Positions 11,090 to 22,309 of a stretch of DNA of 64,000 bases are shown in pieces. Numbering within the stretch: position 1 is the first letter of the stretch; each line of letters starts with the position of its first letter. The position numbers and the translations under genes were made by a program. The DNA is from Hofstenia miamia. Taxonomy: Eukaryota > Xenacoelomorpha > Acoela. The stretch spans positions 965,235 through 1,029,234 of the forward strand of contig SCFE01000020.1 of NCBI GenBank assembly GCA_004352715.1, written 5' to 3'. The notes below the pieces were generated by a model that saw only the letters and a list, made by a program, of their open reading frames with translations, was not told the DNA's origin and did not search any database.

Positions 11090-11310
11090 AATGCTGCCTT
11101 GGACTTTTTATCATTAAATATTTAGCACCTTTGAATTTTTAACCTTAAATTTATAGTGCCTTGGACTTTTTATTGTTAAATATTTAGTGCCTTGGACTTT
11201 TTATCATTAAATATTTAGTGCCTTGGAATTTTAACCTTAAATTTATCAGTGCTTGGACTTTTCAACCTTAAATTTATAGTGCCTTGGACTTTTTATCATT
11301 AAATTTTTTT
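11090..11310 (+). repeat. Degenerate tandem repeat with GTGCCTTGGACTTTTTA units
   Basis: Repeats of about 30-35 bp alternate TATAGTGCCTTGGACTTTTT and ATCATTAAATATTTAG or ACCTTAAATTTATAG, roughly six units. A shorter, more diverged version lies at 9740-9850 at the equivalent position of the deleted copy, so this is a subterminal array of the transposon family. Confidence 0.75.
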
Positions 11311-11322
11311 CTAGTTTTACCT

Positions 11323-11757
11323 ATGGGTACTCTTGAGATCAAACATGATACCAAAGAAAAAGTTTCCAAGATGTTGGCAATTGATACTCTTTGCAGTAGT
11401 CATGCTGTTGAGAATTGCTTTGCTGTAAGTGTTTTAGGCAAGCAAAAATTACCACATTTCCTCTTTTATAAAGAATACAAAGATCAGCAATTTATTATCA
11501 TACCTTTATATGGCTATGCACATTTTACAGGTGTTTTAATTGATAAACAAGAGATGACTTTATATTATATTAATTTGGTTGGTGGTTTGGATGAACATCT
11601 GATTTATTTTATTAAATGAAGTTTACAAGTTATGGATTTTTCTGTTGAAGAAGTATATAAAGGCATGATTCAGAAAGATGGTTATTCTTGTGGAGCATGG
11701 GTTCCTTCTTCATTTTTTTGCTTGTTGACTTCAATACCATTACCAAAAAATGTTTAA
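11323..11757 (+). pseudogene. C48 (Ulp1/SENP-like) cysteine peptidase of a transposon
   Basis: The frame opens at MGTLEIKHD and runs to a TAA at 11755, interrupted by one TGA at 11617-11619. YGYAHFTGVLID supplies the His of a C48 peptidase, and QKDGYSCGAWV supplies the oxyanion Gln and catalytic Cys in the usual spacing. The strand after the His reads YYINLVGG, where family members usually have the catalytic Asp, so that residue appears replaced by Asn. Ulp1-like peptidases are known passengers of MULE-type and other DNA transposons. The gene lies directly before the transposase, same strand, after the subterminal repeat. Confidence 0.65.
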
Positions 11758-11806
11758 GATGTTTTTTATTTAATCCATTCATTTTTCCCATTTTGAAAAG
11801 TTGAAG

Positions 11807-13646
11807 ATGTCTGCAAATTTACTTCACCATCTGAAGATGATTGGAAATATTGATGATAGAGAATGTCTAACTGTTGTAGGAAAACCACTATCCAGTAAAT
11901 TCCTGTCAGCCTAAGAAAGACTAGCCTTTTTCTCTGATCCTGATTTGCTACATGTTTTTAAATCTGTTCCAATTGGTTTGAAATCAAATGTTGAATTTTT
12001 TGTAGAGGTTTCTTCAAATATGGACAATGATCAGCAGGGATTGCAACCAATCTATAGCAATGATTGCAGTGTATATCACAAGTTTTCATCAAAAACATTT
12101 TTATTATCATTTCCCTGAATTGAAGTTGTTGTATCAACGTGATGGTATTTTTTCCAAAGGAAATGTGCTCAAAACACTATATATGTACCTGTTACACCAC
12201 AACAACATCCTATTTCTATCATTACTGTCATTTCACAATATGCACGTTCCAAAGCAAATTCTTCATGTCAACAAAAAGTCACACACACACACACACACAT
12301 CAGTGGAGCTGGTTTTTCTGAGAATCTCATTATATTTGAGTATTTTGGAATATTTTACAAGTTCAATGCACATGGAAATTCAAAAACAAAGCTGCCCTAT
12401 GTTCATACAAATAAAGCTTTATTGGATGGAATGAAAAAGTCTGTAATGTAAAATAAAAAGCCTTCTACTGTTTACACCAATTTGTTGAAATCTAAAAGTG
12501 CTAATTCTCAGGCCCAGAATTTGCAGCAGGTCTATGGTAATAGACACATTGAGAAATGTGGTTCAGATGACTTTGCACACTCAAATTTTGCTGAAAATAT
12601 CCAGGAGGTCATCAATATGACAATCAAACATCCTTTTGTTCAACAAGTGCTATTTTCAAAGAATCATGTTCCAATTATTCTTCTGTACACTAGGTTTAAA
12701 ATGGAAAGTATTGTGAATCAGTGTTTGATTTATCCTAATCCATCTGTGCTTGGTGTTGACAGGACTTTTAATTTACGTGAAATGTTCTTGACTGCAACTG
12801 AGTATAAAGATGTCAACTTTATTTGAAAGTCTTCAAGGCATTGTCTGCTTCTAGCAGGACCTATGTTTCTTCATGGCAATGCTGATGCAGAGTTGTACAT
12901 TCACTTTTTCAATTGTTTGAGAACAGCTTTTGGTAATGTCTCACATGATGATCTCATCATTGGCTCAGATAATGAAAGAGCTTTGAAACTTGCTAATCAA
13001 TCTGTGTTTCCAGATGCCTGTCCAGTGTTCTGAACATTGCATTTAAAAAAGAACCTTACACAATAACTTTCAAACAAATTTGGAATTTGTTCCAAAGATA
13101 GAAAGACAATTTCCAATTCTATTTTTGGTAATGAGGGAATATCATCTTGTACTTCACAATTGGATTTTCACATTGATTCTCATTTGTTTCAGTTAACCTT
13201 TTCTTCAAATCAAAAGTTGCTTCAATATTTCAATCAATGGTTATGCTGCCCTTTGATGTGTAATATGAAGGTGAACCAACAGAAATGGACCAACAACAAT
13301 TGTGAGTCTCCATAAATCATGTTTACAAACAAATTATTAATTGGAAGAAGCAATCTGATGTAAATTTAATTCACAAGTTGTATGAAGTTATTGATCAACA
13401 GTATTTTGATATGTAGCAATGCTTGATTGGGCAAATTTTATGTTCAGTTCTCAAGTTACCAATAATGTTACTTTTCACCAGTATGTTGCTATGAATCTTG
13501 AACAGCGTAAGCTTGCTTTAAATGAAACCCTTGGTTACAATGTTGTGTCTGTTAGTTCTTCAAACACAATGTGTGTATTGTTTCCAAGGCCAAGAGGTAA
13601 GAAGAAGAATCAAAGAAAGAAGCTGCATGCAGAAATTGTTGATTAA
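11807..13646 (+). pseudogene. MULE-like DDE transposase
   Basis: Broken open frames share a direction and partly a frame. The diagnostic part is VLGVDRTFNLREMFLTATEY (first Asp), followed by GPMFLHGNADAELY, then IGSDNERAL (second Asp) and FPDACPVF, which corresponds to the Cys/His stretch of this transposase group. The N-terminal half (to about 12480) is rich in stops. The C-terminal part ends in a basic stretch, PRGKKKNQRKK, and a TAA at 13644. A CA dinucleotide run interrupts the coding frame at 12281-12299. Family members with the same VD.TFNLG..FVTAT.Y pattern are common in aquatic invertebrate genomes. The gene is dead here. Confidence 0.65.
12281..12299 (+). repeat. CA dinucleotide microsatellite
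   Basis: Nine CA units within the transposase pseudogene. Confidence 0.95.
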
Positions 13647-13662
13647 ATGTATTGATTGTGTT

Positions 13663-13940
13663 AAATTAATTTACAAGAGACTTTAATGTTAAGCCTTGTA
13701 ATATCAGCTGGGATAGTTTGTTTCCCCTGATACATCCTTCTCACCACTTCAATTGTCACTCCCAAAGTGGAATTGACCCCTTTTAATTAATTTACAAGAA
13801 ACTTTAATGTTAAGTCTTGTAATATCAGCTGGGATAGGTTGTTTCCCCTGATACATCCTTCTCACCACTTTGATTGTCACCCCCAAAGTGGAATTGATCC
13901 CTTTTAATTAATGATCAAGAGACGTTAATGTTAAGCCTTA
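13663..13940 (+). repeat. About 121-bp tandem repeat, 2.3 copies
   Basis: Each unit begins TTAATTAATTTACAAGA and contains GTAATATCAGCTGGGATAG, CCCCTGATACATCC and CCCAAAGTGGAATTGA. Units start near 13663, 13783 and 13904 (partial). At one site the first copy reads TTCAATT and the second TTTGATT, as expected if an ancestral CG decayed on opposite strands. It may be a 3' subterminal repeat of the MULE-like element. Confidence 0.85.
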
Positions 13941-14421
13941 CATTCTAAATTATTTTATTTTATTGATATTTATAGGTTATAGGACTGGGTAGTCTAATCT
14001 CATTCAGTAAATTCAGGAAATTTCTTGCTTTCAAATTTGTAATGAGATTACATTACTTGGTGAAGGCGCCTGAAAAATACTCTTTGTCAGTAGTTTTTAA
14101 ATTGTTATATCCTAGATTTATATTAATATTAATATACATATATTTTAATGCTTAGAAAGTTGCAAAAAACTTGAAAGTGATGGCAATTTCAATGATATTG
14201 CTGTTTTCATCTCCATTATAAATATTTCATTATCTTTTCATCAGAAGTTCATATGGAACTCATTGCAACTTTGCTGTTTCAACCAGTTTTGGACTTGATG
14301 TTGGCTTTGTGCATTTTAGAGATTTTATTTGTTATTCTTGGAATTAATAAAACATGTAATATCATTTTTAACTAATTTGAAAATAACCCTGACAAAGTGT
14401 AATGCCTAATGCACTTGGTAT
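13941..14421. other. No recognisable gene
   Basis: AT-rich sequence between the tandem repeat and the LTR. No open frame or known repeat seen. Confidence 0.5.
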
Positions 14422-15696
14422 TGTAGAATCTTCCCAACACTGATTTCACTGTAATTTAAGAGTTGCTTATCCATTTCTCTGGGTATATGTGATATGTACC
14501 ATGTGACAGATCCCAAATTTCCCCAACCTACTTAGTTGCTTGACTTATTAACTAGATTAATATGGCATTAGCATTCCTGCATGCTGAACTAACAACAACT
14601 TCCTTAGATTGAGAGCAGTAATTGGAATACAGGGTCAAGACCTGATGCAGATCAATGTGACGTAGAAGATATATTTGTTGGTGACTGCTCCAGCTCCTAC
14701 TAGAATGTTGCAGTGGAAACCAATGGTTTACTCAGTGCGTGGATAATTGCCTCAGTGAGAGTGTGTGTGTGTGTGTGTGTGATAACTTAATAATTTAGTG
14801 CATTGATTGTTCTTGTTATTATGGCCATGTAAATAAAAGGAATGAATGCAACCACAATGATGAAGCTTGTAATTTTCCTTACATGTAATAACCCTACAGA
14901 TATAATAATACATGTTACACTTTTGTACATGTGAACAATCAATGCTGTCAGCAATAAAGCTATTTTGTAAGTCAATCAATAGTCCACTAATTTACTGAAA
15001 AGTGAATATGTTGTACAAAACAACTGTAAATTACACATGTAGAGCATTTCAGATCTCAAAATAGTTGTTCTAAAAGTAATAATAATAATTGGAGAGTAAC
15101 AAACAATAGGAAAGCTATAACAGATAAAAATCCCTATCCCTATTCTTAACTTAAAAGCAATTTGAGAAATCTACAGCTACTGGCCACACTGCACTTTTGA
15201 AAGGCTATAGTGTGTGCAGGCTGCTCCAGAATCCTGTTAAGTGTATTCAGGGACTACCATAGGATTACTCTAGTGCTTGAATGTTTAGCTTTCCATTTAA
15301 CTATTAAATAACCTGACAAAATAAAGAAGTAAATCCAGTAAAATTTGTTCATCACAAATAATATCAATCACTGCATATTTATATCAGATAACTGTAAACA
15401 ATCAAACACTTGGCTAGTACCTGTTATTAGACGTTGTTGATGATTTAAAGGTTTCCTTGTTTTTTCTCCATCTGCAGTTAATTACACAGGTCAGCACTAA
15501 TTAGTGTGCGCATTATCATCCTATTATTTTTGCCAAAATACTGTCAAGCAAATAATTATAAAATACTGCATTTAATAATTTTGTACATATAATCAAAGTA
15601 TAATAACCATGTGTTTACAATTAATATTTAGTACAATTGATTCTTATTGTTTCCCACTCTTTCTCTCATCTTAACCTCACATGGGATTATGCCACC
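14422..15696 (-). mobile_element. Solo LTR, Ty3/gypsy type
   Basis: Read on the minus strand it starts near GGTGGCATAATCCCATG and ends GATTCTACA, matching the ends of the LTR at 19613-20982. The inner landmark GGATAGGGATTTTTATC (reverse complement at about 15130-15150) and the CAATGCACTAAATTATTAAG block are shared with the other LTRs. The length of about 1275 bp equals that of the LTRs at 35.9 and 45.5 kb. A TG run lies at 14758-14780. No internal region adjoins and no clear target duplication is seen. Confidence 0.75.
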
Positions 15697-16710
15697 TCTG
15701 TGGTGGCATGGAGATCTATATTTTATACATGGTTATGTCAAATGTATATTATCTACATCTTATATCTATATTTTAAACTTAATTTAGTTAACACTAGAGA
15801 AATTGGAATCACACTCAATGTTTATTGAGAAGTTTGATTTGGGGTTATGGGATTCCTTAATAAATGAAAGGTGCATTAAAAACAAATGGGTCACAGTGAA
15901 GACACTGTTGAGGAGTTCTATGTTAAAAGAAGTCACAGTGAATCATATAAATCTTTAATTGTATTCTATAACAAGACATTAGATACATCAAATGAATGTC
16001 AATTATAATGCAATCTAGGAAAAGAAAGGCTTCTAAAGTGTCTAATACAAATGATATTTCAGAGAAAACAAAATGTGTAAAAAAAGAATTCGCAAATTGA
16101 ATCTAAGCAGCCTCCTAATACTGTATGATTTCCGCATGAAGTAAAAATTCATGTCACAAGTTATGCAATGCATGATGATTGTTAAATGTTCCTTGCATCA
16201 AAATTTGTTTCTGTTCTATTTTTTCTTTGATTTGTTAAAATTGTTTAAATTTAAAGTTGTTGATTATTATTATGACTACTACAAACGTTATTATAAATAT
16301 TATAATTATTGATGCTTTTATAATCAAATCACATTGCTAGTAAATATATAAGTAAAACATTGAAATTAAAAGAATTTGTATATTTAGCCCTCTTAGTGTA
16401 TTCAGTGACACCAGGTGTTACTCACTGACTACTATATATATATATATNNNNNNNNNNNNNNNNNNNNNNNNNNNNNNNNNNNNNNNNNNNNNNNNNNNNN
16501 NNNNNNNNNNNNNNNNNNNNNNNNNNNNNNNNNNNNNNNNNNNNNNNNNNNNNNNNNNNNNNNNNNNNNNNNNNNNNNNNNNNNNNNNNNNNNNNNNNNN
16601 NNNNNNNNNNNNNNNNNNNNNNNNNNNNNNNNNNNNNNNNNNNNNNNNNNNNNNNNNNNNNNNNNNNNNNNNNNNNNNNNNNNNNNNNNNNNNNNNNNNN
16701 NNNNNNNNNN

Positions 16711-16744
<34 letters not shown>

Positions 16745-17180
16745 TATGCTTGAAATTCAGTTGCACTTAGAGGAATTGCACTTAGACGAATTCTACTGTA
16801 TATTTATTTATTTAGTTATAAAATTGATATTTATTATTTAAAAAACTATTTATTGCTTTTCTTGATTTCTTAATTTATGTAAAATAGGTTTCCATTTGTG
16901 CACTAGTTGCACAAAGCCAGTGTAAACATATGGATCATTGAACATATTTATAAAATTAAATAATTTAATGTAGACAGTTGAGTCATGCATAACTTGAACT
17001 ATTAACTCCAACATATCAAGTAAATATTACTTCCTTTAATTTTAAAATTTCACCTAATGCAATAGCAGAATCTTTTGTGCATAATTTTACAAAGTTGTGT
17101 TTAGCACCCCATTACAAAGTGTGAACACTTCCACACAGTTGCCTAGTTCATCTACTCTTATTAGCAATTGGCAATCTTCA
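15697..17180. other. No recognisable gene; TA microsatellite and 263-N gap (16448-16710)
   Basis: AT-rich sequence with no recognisable coding region. TA repeats flank the gap on both sides, so the missing part is probably microsatellite. Confidence 0.6.
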
Positions 17181-17183
17181 GAT

Positions 17184-17648
17184 ACAATGATCTTGGAAGA
17201 AATAAGAATTTTTGAGAAAAGAGGTAAGATCCAACACTTTAGAACTCCAAGCAGTTAAGAGACTATTACAAGTAAATTTTGCCAGCTCTTCAAATTTCAA
17301 TGAAGTTCAGGATTTGGAATTTGAATTTCCAATTGCTACAATAGCAAATATTGCCAATTTTGAAAGTATAATGATTTCAAAAAAGAAGTGTATCTATGCA
17401 ATGCTTGCTAAAATCGGTGGCAAAAATGTCAAAATGAGACGAATCACATACTTTGTTATATGATGACTGATAGCTTGTCAGATAAATTTAATTGGAAAGG
17501 CCAAGGGGATAAACTCTCTTTTCAATCACGTCCCATTTCTCAGTTTCTAGTTGAACAAATTGCCCATCTCTTTGATGCCAAAGCTGATGACATTGAGGAT
17601 GAAATCAAAAAATATTTGCATAGTGACTATGCTGTGACATTTGTGTGA
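17184..17648 (+). pseudogene. DUF4806-like domain fragment of a transposable element
   Basis: Two overlapping frames (to 17463, then from 17460) join into one domain: FPIATIANIANFESIM, then LAKIGGKNVKM, then LSDKFNWKGQGDKLSFQ and DDIEDEIKKYLHSDYA. The order of an N-terminal helix, a G-G turn, an NW.G..K..F motif and a final acidic E..IK..L helix matches my recollection of DUF4806, a domain of unknown function frequent in invertebrate transposon proteins. At least one frameshift separates the halves. It lies about 100 bp inside the right CCCAGTGAACA terminus, which suggests it is cargo of that element. Confidence 0.5.
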
Positions 17649-17838
17649 ATGATTGTGATGTTTTTGTGACGTTCCTTTAATGTGTATATATGTTGAAAAT
17701 TAACGCCATGTGACGTTAATTTAATGTTGCAATGTTCACTGGGAGAGGACGCTCACCAGCAACCCAACAATTGGCTGATATACCAAATCAAAGCAACCCA
17801 ACCAATAACAACTGAGATTATGCTATATGAGCAACTAG

Positions 17839-18466
17839 TGCAGAATCTTGTCAAACCTGATTTTGAGTGAAATAGTTGTAATTGCTAATACAATTTTCTT
17901 TCTATCATGCAGATAACAGGTGTTAGTGATTCCATAATTGGTCATAATTGATCATATGAATATTACGCCAGCAGTTCTGGTTTCAATTACTTTTACAATC
18001 TGTTTAGGTTGGGAGCAATGGATGGTGGAGGGTGGAAACCCTATGCTGATCCATGCAAAAGAGAAAGAGAGAGTTGGTAACAGCTCCAGTTGTCTTGGAA
18101 ACCGCAGAGTTCACCAACAGACCTCACAGTGCGTGGAGAATGTTCTCAGTGATAATGTGTGATTTGTGACCTATTAATTTAGTGCATTGATTGCACTTGT
18201 TTTTACTGTATTGTAAATAAAGGAAGGTAGCACAACCTTGATGCATTTGCTTGTTATAATTCCCTACATTTAATATCCTTATATTTATAATCATACATAA
18301 GAGCCCTTGGTGCAAGTGAGCAATCAGTGCTGTCAGTAGAAAGTAGGAGTTGAATGTTGGTCAATAGTGAAATGTCAATTGATATACAATCAGATAAGTT
18401 AACAATGTGACCAAATAAGCCAACTGGCTATGATCAGGGCTCTGAGGCACCTTGTATGGGTAATAA
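17839..18466 (-). mobile_element. LTR fragment, Ty3/gypsy type, 5' part missing
   Basis: On the minus strand it ends AAGATTCTGCACTA, a degraded form of the family end GATTCTACA. It shares the CAATGCACTAAATTAATAG and CACTTGCACCAAGGGC blocks with the LTR at 14.4-15.7 kb. It stops where another LTR starts in the opposite orientation at 18467. Confidence 0.65.
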
Positions 18467-19140
18467 TGTAGCATAATCCAAAGCATAATGCTGCTAAGAA
18501 GAGAAGATCAGATGATTAGTCAGAATTAAGATCAAATTATTATTTATTGATTAAAAACAATTTAAATTTTATTATCATCATTATGTTTGTAATATGCAAC
18601 TAAGAAACAATATAGCAAATTAGTACTTGCCAACAAATAATTTGACTAAATGAAGGGGGCAAAACCGCCTCCATTATTTTTAACCATTTTGGCAGACAAA
18701 TTTCAAATGACAGGTACTTTTCGAATTTAACTATAAATAGAGTGAAAATCAATTTGGAAATTATTGAAGTAAATTCTTCAAAAATCTTATCTTTAGATTT
18801 CAGTATGCTTATTTATAAATCATGTCAAGCTAAATGGTAGATGCAGTAGTAGTGGTGAGGGCAAACATCGTGAGCAATTCGAGGGTCCTTGATCCAAACC
18901 ATATAACTGCATTTATGTTAGGGGTAAAATTAGGAGGTTTTCTCCATTTAGCTGACTATTGATGCTTTCATTGACATGTAATGCAATAATGAAACCTCAG
19001 AAGAAATGGTTGGATAACCGATCATATGTTATTATATCTTATATTAATTAGACAACATATCTCATGTCAGAGTAATGAAATAATATCAGTGCATCCCTAC
19101 CCATATCTAACAGGAAATAATGATTTAAAGAATAATTAAC
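18467..19140 (+). mobile_element. LTR fragment of the TGTAGCATAATCC subfamily
   Basis: It starts TGTAGCATAATCCAAAGC. The block CCATTATTTTTAACCATTTTGGCAGACAA (here split for length: CCATTATTTTTAACC then ATTTTGGCAGAC) is the reverse complement of the LTR at about 22.05-22.10 kb, and TTTAGCTGACTATTGATG matches the 57.5-kb LTR. The 3' end abuts the minus-strand gag remnant at 19150. Confidence 0.65.
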
Positions 19141-19149
19141 TCTTTGTTG

Positions 19150-19608
19150 AAGCCTGGTAGCAGATGCTACATTAGTTGTAGCAATATCAGTTTATCTTTT
19201 AATGGCTCAAGCTCTCCTGCTTGTAAATCATTATCTTCTATCAACTGTCTATTCTCTCTTTCCAGTTGCTGGTTTTTTTCTTGCCATTGTTGATTCTGTT
19301 CCAAAAGCCTTTTGTTTCATTCTGATAATTGTTGTGTGAGGGTTTTAATCTCATTTTGAAATAGTTCTCTCTGCTGATCCAATCTCATTTCCATGTCCAT
19401 TTTAATTTCATTCAAGATAATTTTGCTCTGTTGCTCCATCTGTTAGCTGTTGTTTTTTTTGCTTCTCAAGTGTGCTTCAGTTTCTTGACTACTTCTTAGC
19501 AACTCCTTTGATTATTTCCTGGGGGCTTGTCTTGGGGGTGAGTGTAGAGACTGTAATTCCATCTAAGGGGATGAGTTTTCACCAGAATATGATTATGATT
19601 GTGTAGCT
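19150..19608 (-). pseudogene. Ty3/gypsy gag N-terminal and coiled-coil part, decayed
   Basis: The minus strand reads SYSGENSSPL, TPKTSPQEI, then in a second frame a coiled coil with MEMRLDQQRELFQNEIKTL and QQLERENRQLIEDND. It aligns with the gag at 57320-56804 (SYSGDTDSSP, ETSPQEIFE, LTQQLTE). The 5' start of the same gag lies at 20987-21060, separated by the solo LTR 19613-20982, so the two parts are one gene split by insertion. Confidence 0.75.
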
Positions 19609-19612
19609 CTAG

Positions 19613-20982
19613 TGTAGAATCATGCCAACTCAACATGAGGGTGTTATTTAGAGAAAGCTATTACTTTTCTTAGATTAACCACGAATCCGAGTTGACACTT
19701 TTCCATTCTCTCTCCTTTGTAATAAGTGTGCGGTTTATTAAACTAATTTAATATGCAAGAGCCTTTGTAGCTACTTAATTAACTCAACTTATTTAGGTAA
19801 AGCAGAGAGCTTGGAAGACAGGATCGACACCCAAGAGTAGACGTGCATTTCCAGGAACGCACCTGCCAGCCGCATCTTACCAATGGAACTGTCAATGTGA
19901 GATAGAGAACAATAATGGAATGGTAATGTGAATAGCGAACTCAGTGTAATGGGATTGGCAACTACTTAATAATTTAGTGCATTGATTGTTTTTGTTATTA
20001 CGAACTAGTGCAATAAATGAAGTTGTGCAACCTTGCCGCTGAACTAGCTTATTATGAGGCCCTACATGTAATAACCCTACATATAAATAGATATCTAATA
20101 GCCCTCGATACATGTAAACAATCAACGCAGTCAGCAGAAAACTATGACTAGGAGTCGGTCAAAAGTCTACTGCATGAAACATTGAGCAACATGTAATAAC
20201 TATCAAATAAACTCTGAGTAATAGAATATCAAAATACCATCGTAATAACCATTTGAATGTAAATACTATCAAGCCAGCAATCGGCATGTAATATAATGAA
20301 TGTAATAAATAACTTGAGTTCATCGGTAAAATAATTAACATGTAAAACCTACAGGCTGCAATAACACTATCGGACAAGCAATGACAATTAGGAAAGCTAT
20401 AACGGTAAAAAACTCCTATACCTATACGTAACCTAAGAGCACACCAGGTAACTACAGCTGTCGCCCTCCCCGCTGTGGAATAGCTATTAGGAGGCTGCTC
20501 CAGCATACCTTTAACCGGATGTGGGAACCACCATACAATTACCCTAGCTCGTAGATGTTTAGCTTTCCATCAGAATATATAAAATAACCTGACAAAAGAA
20601 AATGAATCCAAAGTAGATTTGCTCATCAATAATTACATCCGATTCATTATATTTATAGCACTTGGTGATAAACAACTAAATACTCGACAAGTACCTGTTA
20701 ATCTTTCTTGTTGACAGTTTTTCCCTCGCTTTAATATTTCTGCTAATTTTACGCAACGTCAGCTTTAATTGGACTATGCTGTTTGATCATCTTTTGTTTT
20801 GTCAAAATACCGTCGAGTATAATTTTAAGTATAATTGCACAAAACATTTACAAAGTGAAAATAATCAATCCTATCATGATTTACAATTTAATCATTATAA
20901 TCAATAATAAATTTAGTCTTTGTTTCCTTATCCTTTTCCTCTCATCTTGACCAATCATGATAGAATGATGGATTATGTCACA
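19613..20982 (-). mobile_element. Solo LTR nested in a gag, with CTAG target duplication
   Basis: On the minus strand it runs TGTGACATAATCC to GATTCTACA, a TG...CA LTR of 1370 bp. CTAG lies directly outside both ends (19609-19612 and 20983-20986). Removing it rejoins GTAACCCCTAG to AGCTACACAATC, the same junction as in the gag at about 57250 (GTAACCCCCAGAGCTAC). It is therefore a clean insertion followed by LTR-LTR recombination. Landmark blocks are shared with the LTRs at 14.4, 35.9 and 45.5 kb. Confidence 0.9.
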
Positions 20983-20986
20983 CTAG

Positions 20987-21060
20987 GGGTTACTAACCTG
21001 GGTGCTGCTTTCTTTGCACTGCTTTTTTTACTTTTGTCATTCTTTCATCTGGTTTGTAGT
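20987..21060 (-). pseudogene. Start of the split Ty3/gypsy gag
   Basis: The minus strand encodes MTKVKKAVQRK..P..VTP, matching the first residues of the gag at 57320 (MTKGKKGSAKK..PRMVTP). It continues at 19608 beyond the nested solo LTR. Confidence 0.75.
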
Positions 21061-21095
21061 GGTGCCCCATCTTGGTCATGATTCAAGGACCTTGT

Positions 21096-22306
21096 TAAAG
21101 TGCATTAATTTAGGTTTGGGTAAATCTCTTCATTGACTGTTTACTTCTGAAATTGTTGTCATGTTGCTTATACTTCCACTTTTACTCATAGATCATGTCA
21201 AAGTGTGCAGATCATTCCACTGAATGTTTCTTTCATTTTAGAAGAGATTCCTTATGTTCTGTTAAGAATCAAATTACTTGCCTCCAGTAGATAAAAGAAA
21301 TTCTTTTTCAATGGTTGTTGTTCTTGGCTGTCACAGTTGCCATGTAACATCCTCTACCAGGCATTATTACTGTTTATCCTTTGTTACTTTATAACATTGG
21401 TTTTATTCTTGCAGGTAGGGATTTATGAACTTAACACTGCTGTAGCTTTTACATGTTCATTAACTTAACTTAATGAGACTCAACTGTTCACTATTTAGGT
21501 GATGAAGCCATGCAGCATCTCCTCCAATGATTGGTAATGGGCATCAGCCTGAAGCTGATCTCCACATCCAGATTCACTTGCTCACCTAGGATCCACTTGA
21601 TTGAGCTCCACCTCTCAGCTCATCAATATAACTTATGTGTACCCTATTCTAGCTCTACTACATGCATGATCTCATTATTGGTCACATTATAGTCAATAAT
21701 TTGGATCTAAAATAATACAGATATAATTCCTAGGTTTTGGCTATCCAACAATATTTTGAATCCATTATTTTTAATACATGTAGATAATGAGCAGTAGTCA
21801 ACTAAATGAGAATAAATCCCCTATACCTAACTTAATTGCACCTTTGTGGTCTGGCACAAATACTCTAGAATCATTCCTGTGTTAGATACAGACCACTACT
21901 AAACACAACTTGTTTAGCTTGACATTGTATTAAATATCCAAATCATATTCAACAAACAATATAAGAATTCCAAATGAATTTCTTTATCAATTGCATACAT
22001 TGAATTTAATCTATTTATAGTATTTTGGAAAAGTACCTGTTGATTTCAAATTTAAACTGTTTGTCTGCCAAAATGGCGTCTAAAAATAATGGAAGTGACA
22101 TTGCCCCCTTGGTTTTGACAAAAGTATTATTATCAACAGATACTAATCTCTAATTAATGACACTTGTTCTGGCTTAGTTGCATAATACAAATTAATCTAA
22201 ATTGATCATATATTTTTACACTGTGTTTTTAATAATAATTGTTTTTGATCTTATTCTTCTTCTTAATTGACATTAGCAGCTTTAGATTACATTGGATGAT
22301 GCTACA
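21096..22306 (-). mobile_element. 5' LTR of the decayed gag copy, with an internal insertion
   Basis: It starts on the minus strand TGTAGCATCATCCAATG and ends just before the leader that precedes the gag. The order of blocks matches the LTR at 57376-58005, except for about 500 bp of unrelated sequence at 21215-21720 (GCATCAGCCTGAAGC, CTCCACATCCAGATTC) whose origin I cannot assign. It abuts a plus-strand retroelement remnant at 22307. Confidence 0.7.
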
Positions 22307-22309
22307 CCA

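Larger units (their letters stand above)
9297..17743. mobile_element. Possible large DNA transposon bounded by CCCAGTRAACA ends
   Basis: The left end starts CCCAGTAAACAATTTGACGT and the right end, reverse complemented, CCCAGTGAACATTGCAAC, with AACGTCACATGGCG just inside. Both sides carry a nearby GACGTCACAT/ACGTCACAT motif, and AG lies directly outside both ends. Inside are a smaller inverted-repeat element, C48-like and MULE-like pseudogenes, a nested LTR, a gap and a DUF4806-like pseudogene close to the right end. Only about 11 terminal bases match well, so the two ends could belong to separate elements. The bounded unit is an inference. Confidence 0.4.

Noticed and set aside
20159-20506. 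115-residue minus-strand frame
   Set aside because: It lies inside the solo LTR; related LTRs at 36.4 and 46.0 kb give different frames from aligned DNA.
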